This document shows, piece by piece, positions 29,758-41,714 of a DNA stretch of 64,000 nucleotides. The stretch is from contig OX393579.1 of NCBI GenBank assembly GCA_947652605.1, positions 20,543,674 to 20,607,673 on the forward strand, read 5' to 3'. The first letter of the stretch is position 1, and each line of letters starts with the position of its first letter. The DNA comes from Elmis aenea. Lineage: Eukaryota; Arthropoda; Insecta; Coleoptera; Elmidae. The position numbers were made by a program, and so were the translations under genes. The notes below the pieces were generated by a model. It saw nothing but the letters and a program-made list of their open reading frames with translations. It was not told where the DNA came from and searched no databases.

Positions 29758-31040
29758 TTTCTTAAAAGAGCTGATATTATTATTTATAGCCTTTGGTTTG
29801 GTTTTTGTATTTCTGGAGTCTAATTGTTTATGAATTTATTGAAAGTCGTTTTTGTTGCTAATATTCAACCAGTTTTGATTTGCATCTTCGAATAGGGCCT
29901 ATCACAGGGGGGGACTAATTTCCGAGCTAATACGCAATATTTTGTTTACAAATACTGTAAAAACAATCGTATTTTTAATACAGAATTACATTGTCTATAT
30001 CAAAATGCGAGTCTTAAATTTATACCTTTCTAAGAGGAAAGGGGGGCCCATTGTGTATTGCTACCCCGGGGCCCGAATTTCCTGTAAACGGTCCTGCTTC
30101 GAAAAGGTAAAACATGGATGTCATAAAACAATTCATGAAATAATAAGTCATTTAAAATTTATGTAAAGACAAAGTAAATTTGAAAAAGTTGTCTGCAAAA
30201 AATGTGTAAATGAGTAAAAGTCGTTTTCTTATGAAGACGTGCTTTGTATAAAAGTTTAGCAAAAAATAATTATCGAAGTCCTAAGAAAAAGGGAATAGAA
30301 TGCTCTTGAAGGTGACTCAAGAGTTTTACAAACCACCACAGTAATGTTCATTTAATTTGGAGCATACAAAATTGCTTCCTTATAAAATGCGCGGAAAGAA
30401 AGTTATGATTGCAGTAGTTCTCACAGAATTGGTCCCTACCGTGTCGTATCACCTGATTTTTGATTATCTTTTGTTAGTAGTGGGTATCTTGTGCGGAAAA
30501 AGTCTCAGCCTTGCGTTATAAAAAATTTAGTGTTTATTAATTTTCACTTTTCTATTATTTTTAATTAATTTTCTGACACAGCCCGATTCCTCCACCATAA
30601 ATCCTGTGCGCCTCTTCTCGAGTTTACCTTATAAAGTGCGCTTTTAATTGAATTTGTGCCCGGTCTTGTGTTTTTACTGATATGTACCGAACTGTTTACC
30701 CATAAATTAAAAGTTGAGTCTCCAGGTGATGTTAAACTGTTGATAAAACTGTTTATATTGTTTGTCTACTTTATCTGCAACACAAAGTGGCGCAACACGA
30801 ACGATCGTGAGTGATATGAATATGTTAAACGGTTTCTGAGACATTAGTGGCAAGATTGGCGTAACGTGTTATCAAAAATAAATGGCGCGTACATTCGACA
30901 AACATTTTGTAAGAAAACAGGCTTAATTATTTTTAATTTTATCATACGAAATAAAAAAAAGCGTGTTATATGTCATCGGCCGTTTGGCAAGCTTCAAATT
31001 ACGTTCAAGGATTCTTAATTAATAATTTTTGACCTCGTAC
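29758..31040. other. Spacer with a GC-rich patch
   Basis: A GGGGGGG/CCCCGGGGCCC-containing patch at 29898-30100 may be part of an unidentified transposon. No gene was recognised. Confidence 0.4.
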
Positions 31041-31044
31041 TTAA

Positions 31045-31184
31045 TGGTGCCTGTCCACGTGAGAGTAAACTACTCTCGATAGCAGCGTCGCCAAGGATAC
31101 AGCCAATCGCGAGTTACTCTCAGGGGCTGTATCCTCGGCGACGCTGCTATCGAGAGTAGTTTACTCTCACGTGGACAGGCACCA
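31045..31184. mobile_element. 140-bp hairpin MITE, TAA target
   Basis: Arms of about 64 bases are almost perfect complements: TGGTGCCTGTCCACGTGAG at the left and its complement at the right, separated by about 12 bases around 31112. TAA occurs at 31042-31044 and 31185-31187. Both arms include GGATACAGCC and CGACGCTGCTATCGAGAG in opposite senses. It is non-coding and folds as one hairpin. Confidence 0.88.
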
Positions 31185-31192
31185 TAAGACCA

Positions 31193-31480
31193 AGGCTGTG
31201 GAGTCGGAGTCGGAGTCAGAGTCGGAGTTTAGAAGGAATTTCTGGTTAGTGTAGTCGGAGTTGGAGTCGGTAAAAATGTACCGACTCCGACTCCGACTCC
31301 GAGTACAACAAAAATTTGCGAGGTGGTCCGTTGCCGCAAAATTTAAACTCAAATTTCAAATCATTTCTTTATAATATTTACATTTGTTTTTTTTTATTAC
31401 ACACATCATCAAATGTCTTGGTATAATTTTGTCGGAGTCGAACAACTATTATCAGGAGTCGGAGTCGGAGTCGGAGTAGA
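31193..31480. repeat. GGAGTC hexamer arrays, probably a hAT-like end
   Basis: Runs of (GGAGTC)n occur at 31199-31228, 31252-31270 and 31433-31476 on the plus strand and as (GACTCC)n at 31280-31302. AAGGCTGTGGAGTCGG at 31192 looks like an element end, but no matching opposite end was located. Confidence 0.6.
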
Positions 31481-31887
31481 ATTTTTTTTAGCGACTTCGC
31501 ACCCCTTCTTAAGACTATTCTCCAAGATTGAAAACGTCGGTAATAAAGAAATCTTTAACAAAATTGTATCTAATGATGACAAAATAGTGAATTTTGAGAA
31601 TTCAAAGGATTTATTTTATATTTAACATATTCTGTGATGTACTGCCTAGGATTTCTTTCCCGAAATCCCGGCAGTCGCACAGTGGTGTATTTGCCTGATT
31701 TAGCTGGCCAAAAGTCGATTTTTCAAATTCATCACAGGTAAAAATAAATTACTATTTCAGAGAGTTAAATAGCCAAAGAACAGTGGGCCATATTTTTTCA
31801 CTTTTTTGCGCCATCTATAGTCCACTCCAGTCAATCAAAATTCAAATGTCTTAAATAGTGCGATTTTTGATTGTCTTCGAACGTGTA

Positions 31888-32731
31888 CCGTAAACCGGGG
31901 CTACTTTGATTTTGGGGGTAACTTTGACAGACTCTGGGGTGTGACTTTTCGCTATGAATATTTTATGTTTATGTTTTTACATTTACGTATTTTATGTTTA
32001 TTCTACCCACAGAACATACCTACCTATATAATATATGTTATCTAATTAGTAAAAGTGTGTCATCTACAGAAATATTTACTTTTTAAAAATTATCTTAAGT
32101 TTTAATTAATACCTATAGATAAAGTTGGTTTCTCCTGTTGCTTGATTGGGTTAAATTAAACGAAAGTTGCTGGTTTTGAAAATTAAAGAATTTTATAAAG
32201 AATAAACCTTTTTACAAAACCAGCAACGTACGTTTAATTTAATACCTATATGTATATAGCCTTACCCAGTATAAGTATTTTATTTTGTGTTAATTTGCTT
32301 CTGAAGAAAAATATGTTTTTAATACCTAGTGTTTAGAAAGCAACCTAAAGCATTTTGTTTATTTTTTATACATGTTATTAAAATAACGTTAAACTTTTAT
32401 TAAAAATACGATTTATGCCAAGTATTTTGAAATTAATAAGCCTTTAACTCATGTTTTGGTTGTAAAAAATAGTTTTTTTTAAATATTAAGATGTCAAAGA
32501 AACCCAGTCGTTCTTCGACTTATAATTAAATTAAGTGCAATGTTACTTTGACACCAAATTAAATATTTTTTTAAAGTTTTGTTTTACCTCCCAGAAGCAA
32601 TTTTACGTGGGGTTATATAGTGGAAGGTTTTATTGTTACGATGGACTTTATTCCAGGTCATTTAATCAAAAAATAAAAAAGTTACGTTAGAAAAACCTTC
32701 AAAACTATGTCAAAGTAGCCCCGGTGTACGG
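31888..32731. mobile_element. 844-bp TA MITE with CCGGGGCTACTTTGA ends
   Basis: The left end CCGTAAACCGGGGCTACTTT and the right end AAAGTAGCCCCGGTGTACGG are inverted repeats of about 20 bp. TA flanks both sides (31886-31887, 32732-32733). Related ACTTTGACA words lie inside (31920, 32545). The interior is AT-rich and carries another inverted pair (CCTTTTTACAAAACCAGCAA versus TTGCTGGTTTTG near 32168-32230). It is non-coding. Confidence 0.87.
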
Positions 32732-32734
32732 TAC

Positions 32735-33778
32735 GGTACGTCTTTGTTTTAAATGTAAAACCAAATTTTTTAAAGAAGTTTTAAACAGTTTTAAACTATG
32801 TATTGTTCCGAAGTAGGTACGTGAGAATATTTTTAAGGTATAATAATGAAATTATAGTAATATTACAATACTAAAAGTTCCATTCCAAAAAAGTAGTTAT
32901 TTTCGTAATTTTTTTGCCGATTTTTAAAGAAACTGAAGGAAGGTTTCTGTTATACTTCAGGGCGCGTCCCGATATTTGTTTTTACATGAATATAAAAACA
33001 AAGGTATTAAGTTTAAAAAAATAAAAAAAGTTGCCCCGGATTCGCTACGTTTTACTTGTATTAGGCCAGATAAATTCTTATAGTCATAAATGTCATTTTT
33101 ATTGGTCATGGTTTATTTTTGATATAAAATGTTTTTTTTTTGCTTTCAGCATCACGGAATACAAAAAAATAAATAGAATAGGAATATTAAACATAAGAAT
33201 ACCACAAAAATCAGCAAACAATTAAAGTTAGCCAAAAAGTATCTATTAAGTAGTTCATGTTTTTTAGAAGAAGAGAAAAAAAAAACATAAATTTTTCTCT
33301 ATAAAATCATAGATTGAACGTAGATAGGTGGCAGCTCATAAAAAAACTCATTAAAGATATTTGAGGAATCATGTAAGCGCAGCTAAGACCTAAGAGAAAA
33401 AAGCAACGTAGATTGAGACGAATTAATATTTGCTGCACAAAGCTTGGGATAGATACATCAAAAATACTAAAATAAATAAATAAATGGTTCACCAAAACGA
33501 GCAAAAAAATATAAGTGAACGTATTTAAGATCTTATCAAAGCGAATTTTTTACTTTGTTGTAGCTCCTATAGTTATGAAACTATTTAAAATTAAAAAAAT
33601 CGACCTTAAGTTTTTTTAGAAATATTTTAGTCAGTTGAGAACATAGGTCAATTTTTAAAGTGGCATCAGCTTTATTTCTAAATGTGCACAAACTTGCTAA
33701 TTTAGAGGTTTCTGTATATTTATTAATAAAAAAGTTACCCATACATTCGGTTAAAAAATGGGCACCCTGTGCCTTAAT
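32735..33778. other. Spacer, no gene recognised
   Basis: Several short frames are present without recognisable features. GGGCACCCTGTGCC at 33760 resembles a CAGGGTG-type element end. Confidence 0.4.
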
Positions 33779-33829
33779 CAACAAATATCATTTAAATACC
33801 ACACTGACGTTTAAATGACATTTGTTGAT
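33779..33829. repeat. Short hairpin
   Basis: TCAACAAATATCATTTAAA and TTTAAATGACATTTGTTGA form a stem of about 19 bp with one mismatch and a loop near 13 bases. It is next to an element-end-like GGGCACCCTG. Its role is unknown. Confidence 0.6.
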
Positions 33830-35308
33830 AGGTTTTTTTTTTGTTTTCCACGGCACGCTTGAAAATTTTGTGCAACCTAACCTATTTTAGTTAAACTTTT
33901 ATTTTTTATTTCTTATTAGTTTAGCACTAAAATTAACTTAACATCATTGAATTCAGAAAAAAAATTCTACCAGATTTAGTTAAAAAAATAGATGGTGCCA
34001 TTTGGAAAAAAAATTGACTATCGTTTGACACTTAAGTTAAACTTGAACAAAATTTAAATCCAATTCAGTTTATAGTATTTGAGGAGCCATTTAATTTAGC
34101 TTTTTGTTCACCAAAATCGGACCACAAACAACGGAGTTACAGCTTGCGGCGTTTTTTGTGTGACACCCTGTATAATTAATAAATAAATGAAATATTTACA
34201 TTAAATATTGATATTTCATCTTAAAAACTTGCTTAGAGTGCGAAGTTTTGTTGTAAAACATTGTTTAGAGGGAGGGCACTAAGTGGCTCGTCGTAATCGA
34301 AGGGTCAAGTAAAAAGTTTCCAAGTAATAAATTTTCTCTTAGGTAAAAATATTATGTCTAAAGAAAAAATTAAGATTTTTCATTAATTCTTCATTAGTAT
34401 TAATTAAAAAAGTTTGATCTTTAACGAATATATTTCAATAATTTTAGTTTATCAGTTGTTAAAAATATGTCGATATTATTTTCTATCCCACACACAAATT
34501 TTGGGTTTTGTGGTCAGATAATGAATAACACTAATAAAATCTTATTAACTTTTTAGTAAAACCAAAAGTAACTGTATCTTGAAGTACTGTTTTAATTAGA
34601 AGTTTTTTTATTGATCAGACTAACGAAATATTTTATTTTGTATAAAGTTTGAACATACTCTTTAATTAATGATTGAGTAGGCTTTGGCGGGTCTATTCGC
34701 AAACATTTCTGTATAAGCCTATGTTTTAAAGAAAACTTTTTAATTTTACTTTTAACTAATTGTGAAGTTCTTTTTCGTTAATTATAAATCTGTTTACGCA
34801 AGAAATATTTAATTAACGCACTTTTTGCTTATTTATCATAATTCATCGAACCCTATTTTAATTAAAACAACCAAAATTTTGTTTGATGTAATAAAATAAA
34901 GAAACAGCGCGAGCAAATTGAAGAATGATTCAACGCAAAAAAGAAATTCGTAAGAATATGTGTTATTTTTTCGTTCATTATTCTTTCTTTTATTACTAAA
35001 CCTCTGTTTCGGTCGGTCCTTTGAGCTGACAGTTGTTAGCAACATCTTTATGATAGAGCTGCGTTCTGCTAAAATTTTCTCCGGTTTTTATTTTATCTTG
35101 GGATTAAATTGGAGTTTTTAAATCGCTCAATTACTTTCTTGCTTGTTCATTAAGCTATTATTTTGGCGTTAACCAAAAGGGATTAATAAGCACTTTGTTA
35201 TTACTTTTAGTTACGTAAAATATTGCAAAATGTTTTAAGCTGTTAACTAAAAATAATAATTTAAACTTTTTGGGATAATACACAGAATTTTTTTTATTGT
35301 GCTGGATT
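33830..35308. other. Spacer with one element end
   Basis: GACACCCTGTATAAT at 34162-34176 matches the right-end consensus of the CAGGGTG elements, without a clear left partner. No gene was recognised. Confidence 0.45.
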
Positions 35309-35311
35309 ATA

Positions 35312-35618
35312 CAGGGTGTTTAAAATTCGAATATAAGCTTTACTATAATAGTTAGAGTATAGGTTTAAATTTGGCAAAGCTGGTAAATTCGGTGGTTAAT
35401 TGGTTATCAATAATTTAAGAAAATATTGGAAATATCTCAATCGTTAACCGAAAAAATTAGTAAAAATCTGAAAATACGATTTTTTAAAATACTCATTAAC
35501 TCCTTTGAATAACAAAATATTTCAAAACTATACACATATTGCCGAAGTTACTTTTTAGGCTGAATCAGATGTAATCACAAATTTTTTCTATGCTTAAACT
35601 CCCGTTACAAACACCCTG
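35312..35618. mobile_element. 307-bp CAGGGTGTTT MITE, TA target
   Basis: The ends are CAGGGTGTTT and AAACACCCTG with TA on both sides (35310-35311, 35619-35620). Internally it shares TAGGTTTAAATTTGGCAAAG with the foldback MITE at 8448-8741, which links the two families. It is non-coding. Confidence 0.75.
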
Positions 35619-35699
35619 TATATACGTTTTTAAAAGGTGTTTATAAAAGAACGGTTTTAATAAACTAATTCAGAGAAATAACTGCGTGTTGACCTTTCA

Positions 35700-36010
35700 A
35701 AAACTTATATTAACTTTCTTATTTTAAATATGGCTGATGCTAAAATAACAAAAACAAATGAAGATAGATAAATTTTGTTGCCAAATATCAAATCTACGCA
35801 AAAAAGTGCCCAAATAATGTCGAATAATATTTTGAGTGTGTTTTCAATTAAGCAAATTATAAGAAATATGATGTGTTTTGTTTTTTATCAATAGCGCAAA
35901 ACTATTGATTTTTTTCGAGCTTTTTTTTCATAGAACAGTTGCTCTTGAATAATAGATCATTTTGACCCATTTAACCAACTCTGTATCTCTTACCGTTTAA
36001 GAGATCCCCA
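35700..36010 (+). repeat. Dispersed repeat shared with 52980-53275
   Basis: The two copies share AAATAACAAAAACAAATGAAGATAGATAAA, CAAATCTAC, TTTTTTATCAATAGCG, CATAGAA(C/T)AGTTGCT and ATAGATCATTTTGACNCATTTAACCAACT in order. At this locus it is followed by two ACACCCTGTA words (36031 and 36141), suggesting that it is the interior of a CAGGGTG-type element. Confidence 0.7.
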
Positions 36011-36422
36011 TGCTGTTCACTATATTTGGGACACCCTGTATATGGGACACATGAAAAAAAATTATTGTTGGTAAAAACGTTTTATTTAGGTCCTAAACAT
36101 TCGATTTATGCAAAAGTTAGCGAAGGCATACCTTGTGGGACACCCTGTACATGATCTCTGTGCTGATTAACGCAATGCTATTTTTTTACACTGCAGAAAC
36201 ATAATACTAGATCTACAAACAGCATTGTGTTGTGCCTTGTAACATTGGCCTATAAACGGTGTTTTGTAAACAGTAATGCAACGCTAAGTTACCACATTTA
36301 GGAAATATATTAGTGTGACAGTATGTATGAAATTATGTGTTTGTATGTGCAATTGAATGTTGGTGTATGTGTGATCCTTGTGTTTGTGTGTATTTGTTTT
36401 AAACTCCAACTAGGTCCGTTGA

Positions 36423-36572
36423 TTAGCGAAAGCTCGCCCATCAGACCTCTTTGTTGGAGTTGGTAGGAAGACATTATGGGGTCGATCGATAAGCGATAAT
36501 TAGCCCGCAGACCTCAATCTTAAATCCATAAAGAGAATTGAGCCATGTGCTCTCGTAGCGAAAACTCACCCA
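36423..36572 (+). repeat. Three spaced AGCGAAANCTCGCCC motifs
   Basis: TTAGCGAAAGCTCGCCCA (36423), TAAGCGATAATTAGCCCG (36490) and GTAGCGAAAACTCACCCA (36555) are spaced 67 and 65 bases apart. The first two are followed by CAGACCTC. A TG-rich tract precedes them (36300-36400). The source is unidentified: a degenerate 66-bp tandem repeat or an RNA-derived repeat are both possible. Confidence 0.5.
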
Positions 36573-36599
36573 AATGCACGTGCATTGACCCAATGGGTT

Positions 36600-38016
36600 A
36601 CAAGATAACAACAGCTTCATCTAGCTCGTCGCAGAAACTGGGTCTGTGATTAGGTGTAGGTGGATGGTGTATGATCGTGTTGTGGTTCCGTGTTGAACCC
36701 TTTTTTTTGGCAGGCACATTTTTTATGCTTTTTTTTGTTGGTGTGGGGTGAAAATAGCTAAAATACTCCTATCGCTATGAACTAATGACAATTCTAGTAT
36801 TGGATACAAAAGGCGTAAAACAAAGTTTAGTCGTTTGTTAATTCGTTTTAGTTTGTTACTGACTGTGTCCTTCCAAAACTAGATTATCTAAACAAAACTG
36901 ATTCCTGATTCATACCACCAAAATTTCTTAATAAAGTTGTACGCGCTAAAATATGACAAACTGCAGTTAGTTGAACTAATATCAAATAATAATAAAATTA
37001 CATCTATGCTAATATTTTACAAAAACAAACTTTGTCATTAAAATCGATGCAAATTACATACAATGAAAGAGGTTATGATCCATTTAATAACCTAGCATGG
37101 ATTCCCTTAAAAATGTTCATTGCGGTTGTGGTAAACATACAATATTTCAATCATCAAGTCTTTCGTTACTTTCTTAACCAACCTTACAACCTTCAAGTTG
37201 TCATTTAGTATTCGCCAGGTCATATGCTGGCGAAAGAACCCAAACACCCTTATATTGGATTATATTATTTACGTATTAAATAAATTAAACTTTCCATGTT
37301 TTAAGAAATGGTTGATAAAAAACAGATAAACAAACTTATGTTAAAAATATACTTTAATTAAAAATTCCCCCGATAGTTTGGAAGCCATAGCTTAAAATTA
37401 TTGATTTTATTCAAAAGTATTTATACATAATGACTAATGCGTTCGTTACAATATTTTACTTTGCACTTTTTTTTTTAACCTATTATCATTTTTACAGTGT
37501 CAATAAATCCTAGCCTTATATAACTAGCTGTCAATAACAAACGCCTGTGCCTGTTCTCGTACGTAATTACGTAACTATACGCAAGAAGAATAGGCAGGCG
37601 GTCTATCGCAAGCAGCGCAGATGAAAATCGTTTTTGTCGCGAAATAATTGAAAGACTTGATTCTTAATAAAAGTTCTTGTACCGCAGTGCTTTTTGGGTC
37701 TATTAACGCTTAAGGGCGGATATTAGCTGTCTTAATAGTTTTCGTTGTTCTCTAAAGGAGTCCGTTCACCCCTAAACACTAATGCGTGCTCATTTAGGTT
37801 AACGGTTATGCTTCATTTATAAATGAGAATTTTGTTGGCGTATGCCAACCCCGCAACTTTTATTTTTTTCGAAGTTGTTTACCGAAAGATTTCTTTCAAT
37901 TTGCTAAAATGTATCTAAAGAGAGTGATAATGAGAAAATAAAAGCAATCATTTATAAAAAAAATTTAAAGAAAAATGTTTACATAAACAAATAATATTAT
38001 TTTGCTTGTTAATGTA
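36600..38016. other. Spacer, no gene recognised
   Basis: This is AT-rich sequence without supported features. Confidence 0.4.
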
Positions 38017-38160
38017 CAGGGTGGTCCAAATTCGATGGAATTACATGGGTATCTCGCTTAATAGGTAAGATAGAGAAACGGTTGAATTACCAAAAATGTG
38101 CAGTTTTTTAAGGCAAACTCAGAACCGTTTTAAAAATATTCTACCACACTTCATTTACAC
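38017..38160 (+). repeat. Left end of a CAGGGTGG element
   Basis: CAGGGTGGTCCAAATTCGAT, then ATGGGTATCTCG and TAAGATAGAGAAACGG, match the starts at 45626 (CAGGGTGGAACAAATTCGAA) and 57347. No right end was found, so the copy seems truncated; its extent is approximate. Confidence 0.55.
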
Positions 38161-38339
38161 CCGGTATTTTTGTCACTCTTTAGCAGTATGATTTTTAAAC
38201 GGTATAAATTGTTTTATAATAATTTGATAAATTACCGCCGTTTTGATTTCTGTACATTTTTCTTTTTTGTTTAACCACGTTTAACGTTTGGCTGTTTATT
38301 AAAATTTATACTTACATTCATTTCAAGTTTTAATGCATA

Positions 38340-38628
38340 AAACTACGCCGCTGTAGGAAGTGGAGTAGGCAGGATGCTTTCATGGAAGGGTCAATAAACT
38401 CAAAAAGAGCCGAGGACCTTTTTTTTTTGGGTCACAGTACTCTCTTTTAAGTTTTTTTTTTGCAGCAGGATGTTTGATGGTTTCATCATGAAGCGGGGTT
38501 AATAAACAACAAAAAGAGCTGAGGATTTTTTTTGTAGCACAAAATTTACAGTTCTCCGGCCCTATATAGACTTATTACGAACCTATGGAACGAAGTTCTG
38601 ATCCCCCCTCTGCGTACGCCACTGGCTG
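38340..38628. repeat. Degenerate two-unit repeat ending in a hAT-like terminus
   Basis: The units from about 38365 and 38465 share GCAGGATG...GGTTTCATCATG-like text, GGGTCAATAAAC or GGGTTAATAAAC, and AAAAAGAGC(C/T)GAGGA. The block ends CTCTGCGTACGCCACTG, whose complement CAGTGGCGTACGCAG is a common hAT terminus. No opposite end was identified. Confidence 0.5.
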
Positions 38629-38639
38629 TAGTATAAAAT

Positions 38640-39730
38640 GCTAGTCACTTGGGGCTGTAGCCCTCCATAAACCTGGAGGATAACTACGCCAATGTCTAAG
38701 CGGACATCTTTACATTATTATTATGACATCAAAAATATTTGTAAATACTTCTTTTTACACGAAATTTTTTTAACACGAAAAAAAATTCTATCTCCATAGT
38801 TTCTTGTACGGTTTCCACTGTACTTTGATTTACACTTCCACTTTTGACGCGACAGAGTGGTGTGTTTGGCAAAAGTGAGTTCTTAAAAAAGTCATTTGCG
38901 GCCCATTTGATTAAAATCTACTTTGCTACTTCATTAACTTATCCATAAATTATAAAATATGCTTTTAAATTGTTGGTTCAAGTGAATTATAAAATTTGGC
39001 CTATTGCAATAAAATTCGGGTCAGCAAATACCTCTATCCTATAAATCGTGCTACAAATACTGTATTTATTTTATGATACATATTTTGCGGCACTTATGCA
39101 ATATTACCGCCATTTGATTTTACTACTGAATTTTATGTTGCTTTTATTGTCTTATATGGAATATGTTCCTTCCTCTCAGGTTTTATATGTTTTTGCGTCC
39201 TAATCGTATCATCGTACCAAGTAGAGGTTTTCTTAAAAGAAGTGTGGCATCTTAAATTCAAAAACATGGTATCATAAAGAAGCAGAAAATTTTAATGCAT
39301 CAAGCACTTTTCTTAATCTACAAACAGTAAAATTTCACGACTGTTTAAATTATTTGTATCATTTATGCAGTTCTTCAATTACCTATTGCTTAAGATTTTA
39401 AGATATTGTTTGTAACTAAAATTTGCAAGATGAAGTTAAATCCGTGGTTTATTTCGTAATACTGCATCTTAGATTAAGAGGGAATTTATAGCATAATCTA
39501 CCGTGAGGTAACGTCTAACGTGCCAAGGCCGCCAAAGCATAAGAATGAAGCACGTCTCGTGCACGTACCGGTGATGCGCATAATAACATTAGGCCTAGGA
39601 TGCTTAATGAAGGTACTTTCTAGCAACTTGACGCAATTGTCAGAAACTACTTTCTTTGTTTAGTTAAAGTAGTAACTCTTATATAATTTTCTATTATCAC
39701 TGGTGTACGTGCTAAGTGTTACAAGAAAAC
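38640..39730. other. Spacer, no gene recognised
   Basis: No supported coding or RNA feature was found. Confidence 0.4.
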
Positions 39731-39732
39731 TA

Positions 39733-39775
39733 TAACCGTAAAACGGGGTGAGAATGTTACACTTTTGGAGTTTTT
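39733..39775 (+). repeat. Solo left end related to the CCGGGG TA MITEs
   Basis: ACCGTAAAACGGGGTGAGAA, then TGTTACAC, resembles the end at 31888 (CCGTAAACCGGGG...). No matching right end was located nearby. Confidence 0.45.
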
Positions 39776-40018
39776 TTGTTATGGCACCAAGAGTAATAGT
39801 TTTAGAGTAATGAAATTAATACAAAATGATGGCTGTATATCTTTCAATTCCTGTGCTTAAATAACTTATATCTTCAAAAAGGAGGGGGTGGTAGAATTGT
39901 TTTTCGCACATTCACACATTGGGTGGGATGAACATGTGACGGTAGGTTTAATTCATTACTCTGGCTATTAAACTGCTCCTATAACATTTTTGCCCTACCT
40001 ATTGAGTTCAGCATGTTA

Positions 40019-41711
40019 GAGTGCGTCCAGACGTAACATGTACCTAATGTAATGTAACGCAATTCTTCGTGTGGACGGCACTGCGAGCATTACATGTACC
40101 GGCGCTCGCAGCATCCATCGGTTTTTGTTGCGAACACAAAGGCGCTCGCAATGTACGTTTGGACGTATTTCGGTGTACCATGTAACGTAATAGCGCGGTA
40201 TACTACAGTATATGCGAATTTATTAAGTGGTTATGATGTGGACCGAAGAAAGGTGTTTAAAATTGATAGACCTCTATAAAAATAAGGCTTGGCAAACTTC
40301 TGGTATAATGCAAGATATTGTTTACTTAGAGATTCTGAAAGTGTATTGAAGGCTGGTGTACGAATCTCCTGTAGCCAAAAATCGAAGTGTATTAGGCATG
40401 TTCGCGGCAACTGAGCGGATCAATCAAAACAACAACAGGATTCGAATCGTGCTCGTGTACCGTCCAAACAATTCGCATTACATTCAGGGACTAAGAACGG
40501 AACGAAAACGAAAACGTTAAACGAAATTAACCGAAATTTTTTTAAGAACGAAAACGAAACCGAAACGAAATTATTATTTTTCGTTCAAGAACGAAAACGA
40601 AATAAATATTTTCCAAAACCGGTTTTAACCGGTTTTAACCGGTTTTGTAGCTATTTCAATTTTATTTGTTAAACACAAACGAGAATTTACCTTCTGTGCT
40701 GGGGACACTCCACGAGGCAGTAAAAAATCTCACTTGAAATAAGTGAGCTTCACTTTTCTCCATATATTTACGTGAATATGTATTAACAACTTTATTGTTT
40801 ATACTTGCAATTTCGTGTAACACAATTAACGGTACAGATATTCTCTATTTCTAATTTGTTTTTTAGATCATCAATATAGAATATACACTTGATTGGATAT
40901 GTAATATGTATGTTTTATTTGCATATAGACATAATAATAGTAAAATTTATTCTTACTTCGAAAAAAACTAATGTAAAAGAAGATTTATTGGAAGATGTGT
41001 TGCTAGTTGCTAGTAAGATTTAACGGAATGTGAAAATGTATATGGTATGGTATGTACAAACTATAAAGTTAAAGTATATTTCATTTTATTATGAGTTTTT
41101 TTTAAATATCTTTTTTATTTATAACATTTAGTAAATTATCCACTTGAATTCATTCTTTTGTCTTTTTAAATAATTACAGCAGGATCTCATTTAATTCAAA
41201 TGCATAGATTTTTAGTACTAAAACAAATTTAAAACAGCACTTGCTATATTTTCATATTTTTAGATAAAGATCGTGTGTCTAATTTAACCTAATCACGTTG
41301 TGTTTTTGCAGCTTACGGGTGTTAAACTTAATAAAATGGTTAAATGTTAATGTGTTTAACGATTTGGTAAATTTAATATGGCGATGGTTCGCCAGTCTAA
41401 AATATGCTGTCCGTGAGCATCAAACCCCATCGTCATCGTTTATATTTTAGTTGAGACGCAAATATTGTTATCGTATTTATAGAGGGTTGTGGTGACTAGA
41501 AAAAAAAAATGATTTCTTGACGACAACAAAAATATTGTAAAACCGGTTTTAACCGTTATTATTTCGGTTCACGAAAACGAAAAAAGATTTTTTCTGTTAG
41601 AACGAAAAGAACGAAAACGATATATTTCGTTTTCGTTCCGAACAGAAACGAACGGAATTTTTTTCGTTTTTAGTCCCTGATTACATTACGTCTGGACGTC
41701 TGGACGCACTC
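40019..41711. mobile_element. MITE with GAGTGCGTCCAG ends, TTA target, split by a hAT element
   Basis: The left end GAGTGCGTCCAGACGTAA and the right end CGTCTGGACGCACTC are inverted. TTA lies on both sides (40016-40018, 41712-41714), as for Harbinger-type insertions. Removing the nested hAT element and one copy of its duplication leaves about 490 bp. The interior has repeated ACATGTACC and TAATGTAATGTAACG words and no supported gene. Confidence 0.85.
40485..41679. mobile_element. 1195-bp non-autonomous hAT element with CGAAAACG arrays
   Basis: The ends are CAGGGACTAAGAACGGAACG and, inverted, TTTTTAGTCCCTG, with the perfect 8-bp duplication ATTACATT (40477-40484 and 41680-41687). Subterminal arrays of GAACGAAAACGAAA and AACCGGTTTT occur on both sides in opposite senses. 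The 900-base interior is AT-rich and non-coding. It is inserted in the MITE at 40019-41711, so it is younger than that element. Confidence 0.93.
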
Positions 41712-41714
41712 TTA

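Noticed and set aside
31167..31352. Ser/Asp/Arg repeat peptide resembling an SR protein
   Set aside because: It is a translation of the GGAGTC hexamer array.
31674..31730. Similarity of GCACAGTGGTGTATTTG to 38857-38880 (GACAGAGTGGTGTGTTTGG)
   Set aside because: The match is short and the flanks diverge at once, so it was not strong enough to call a repeat pair.
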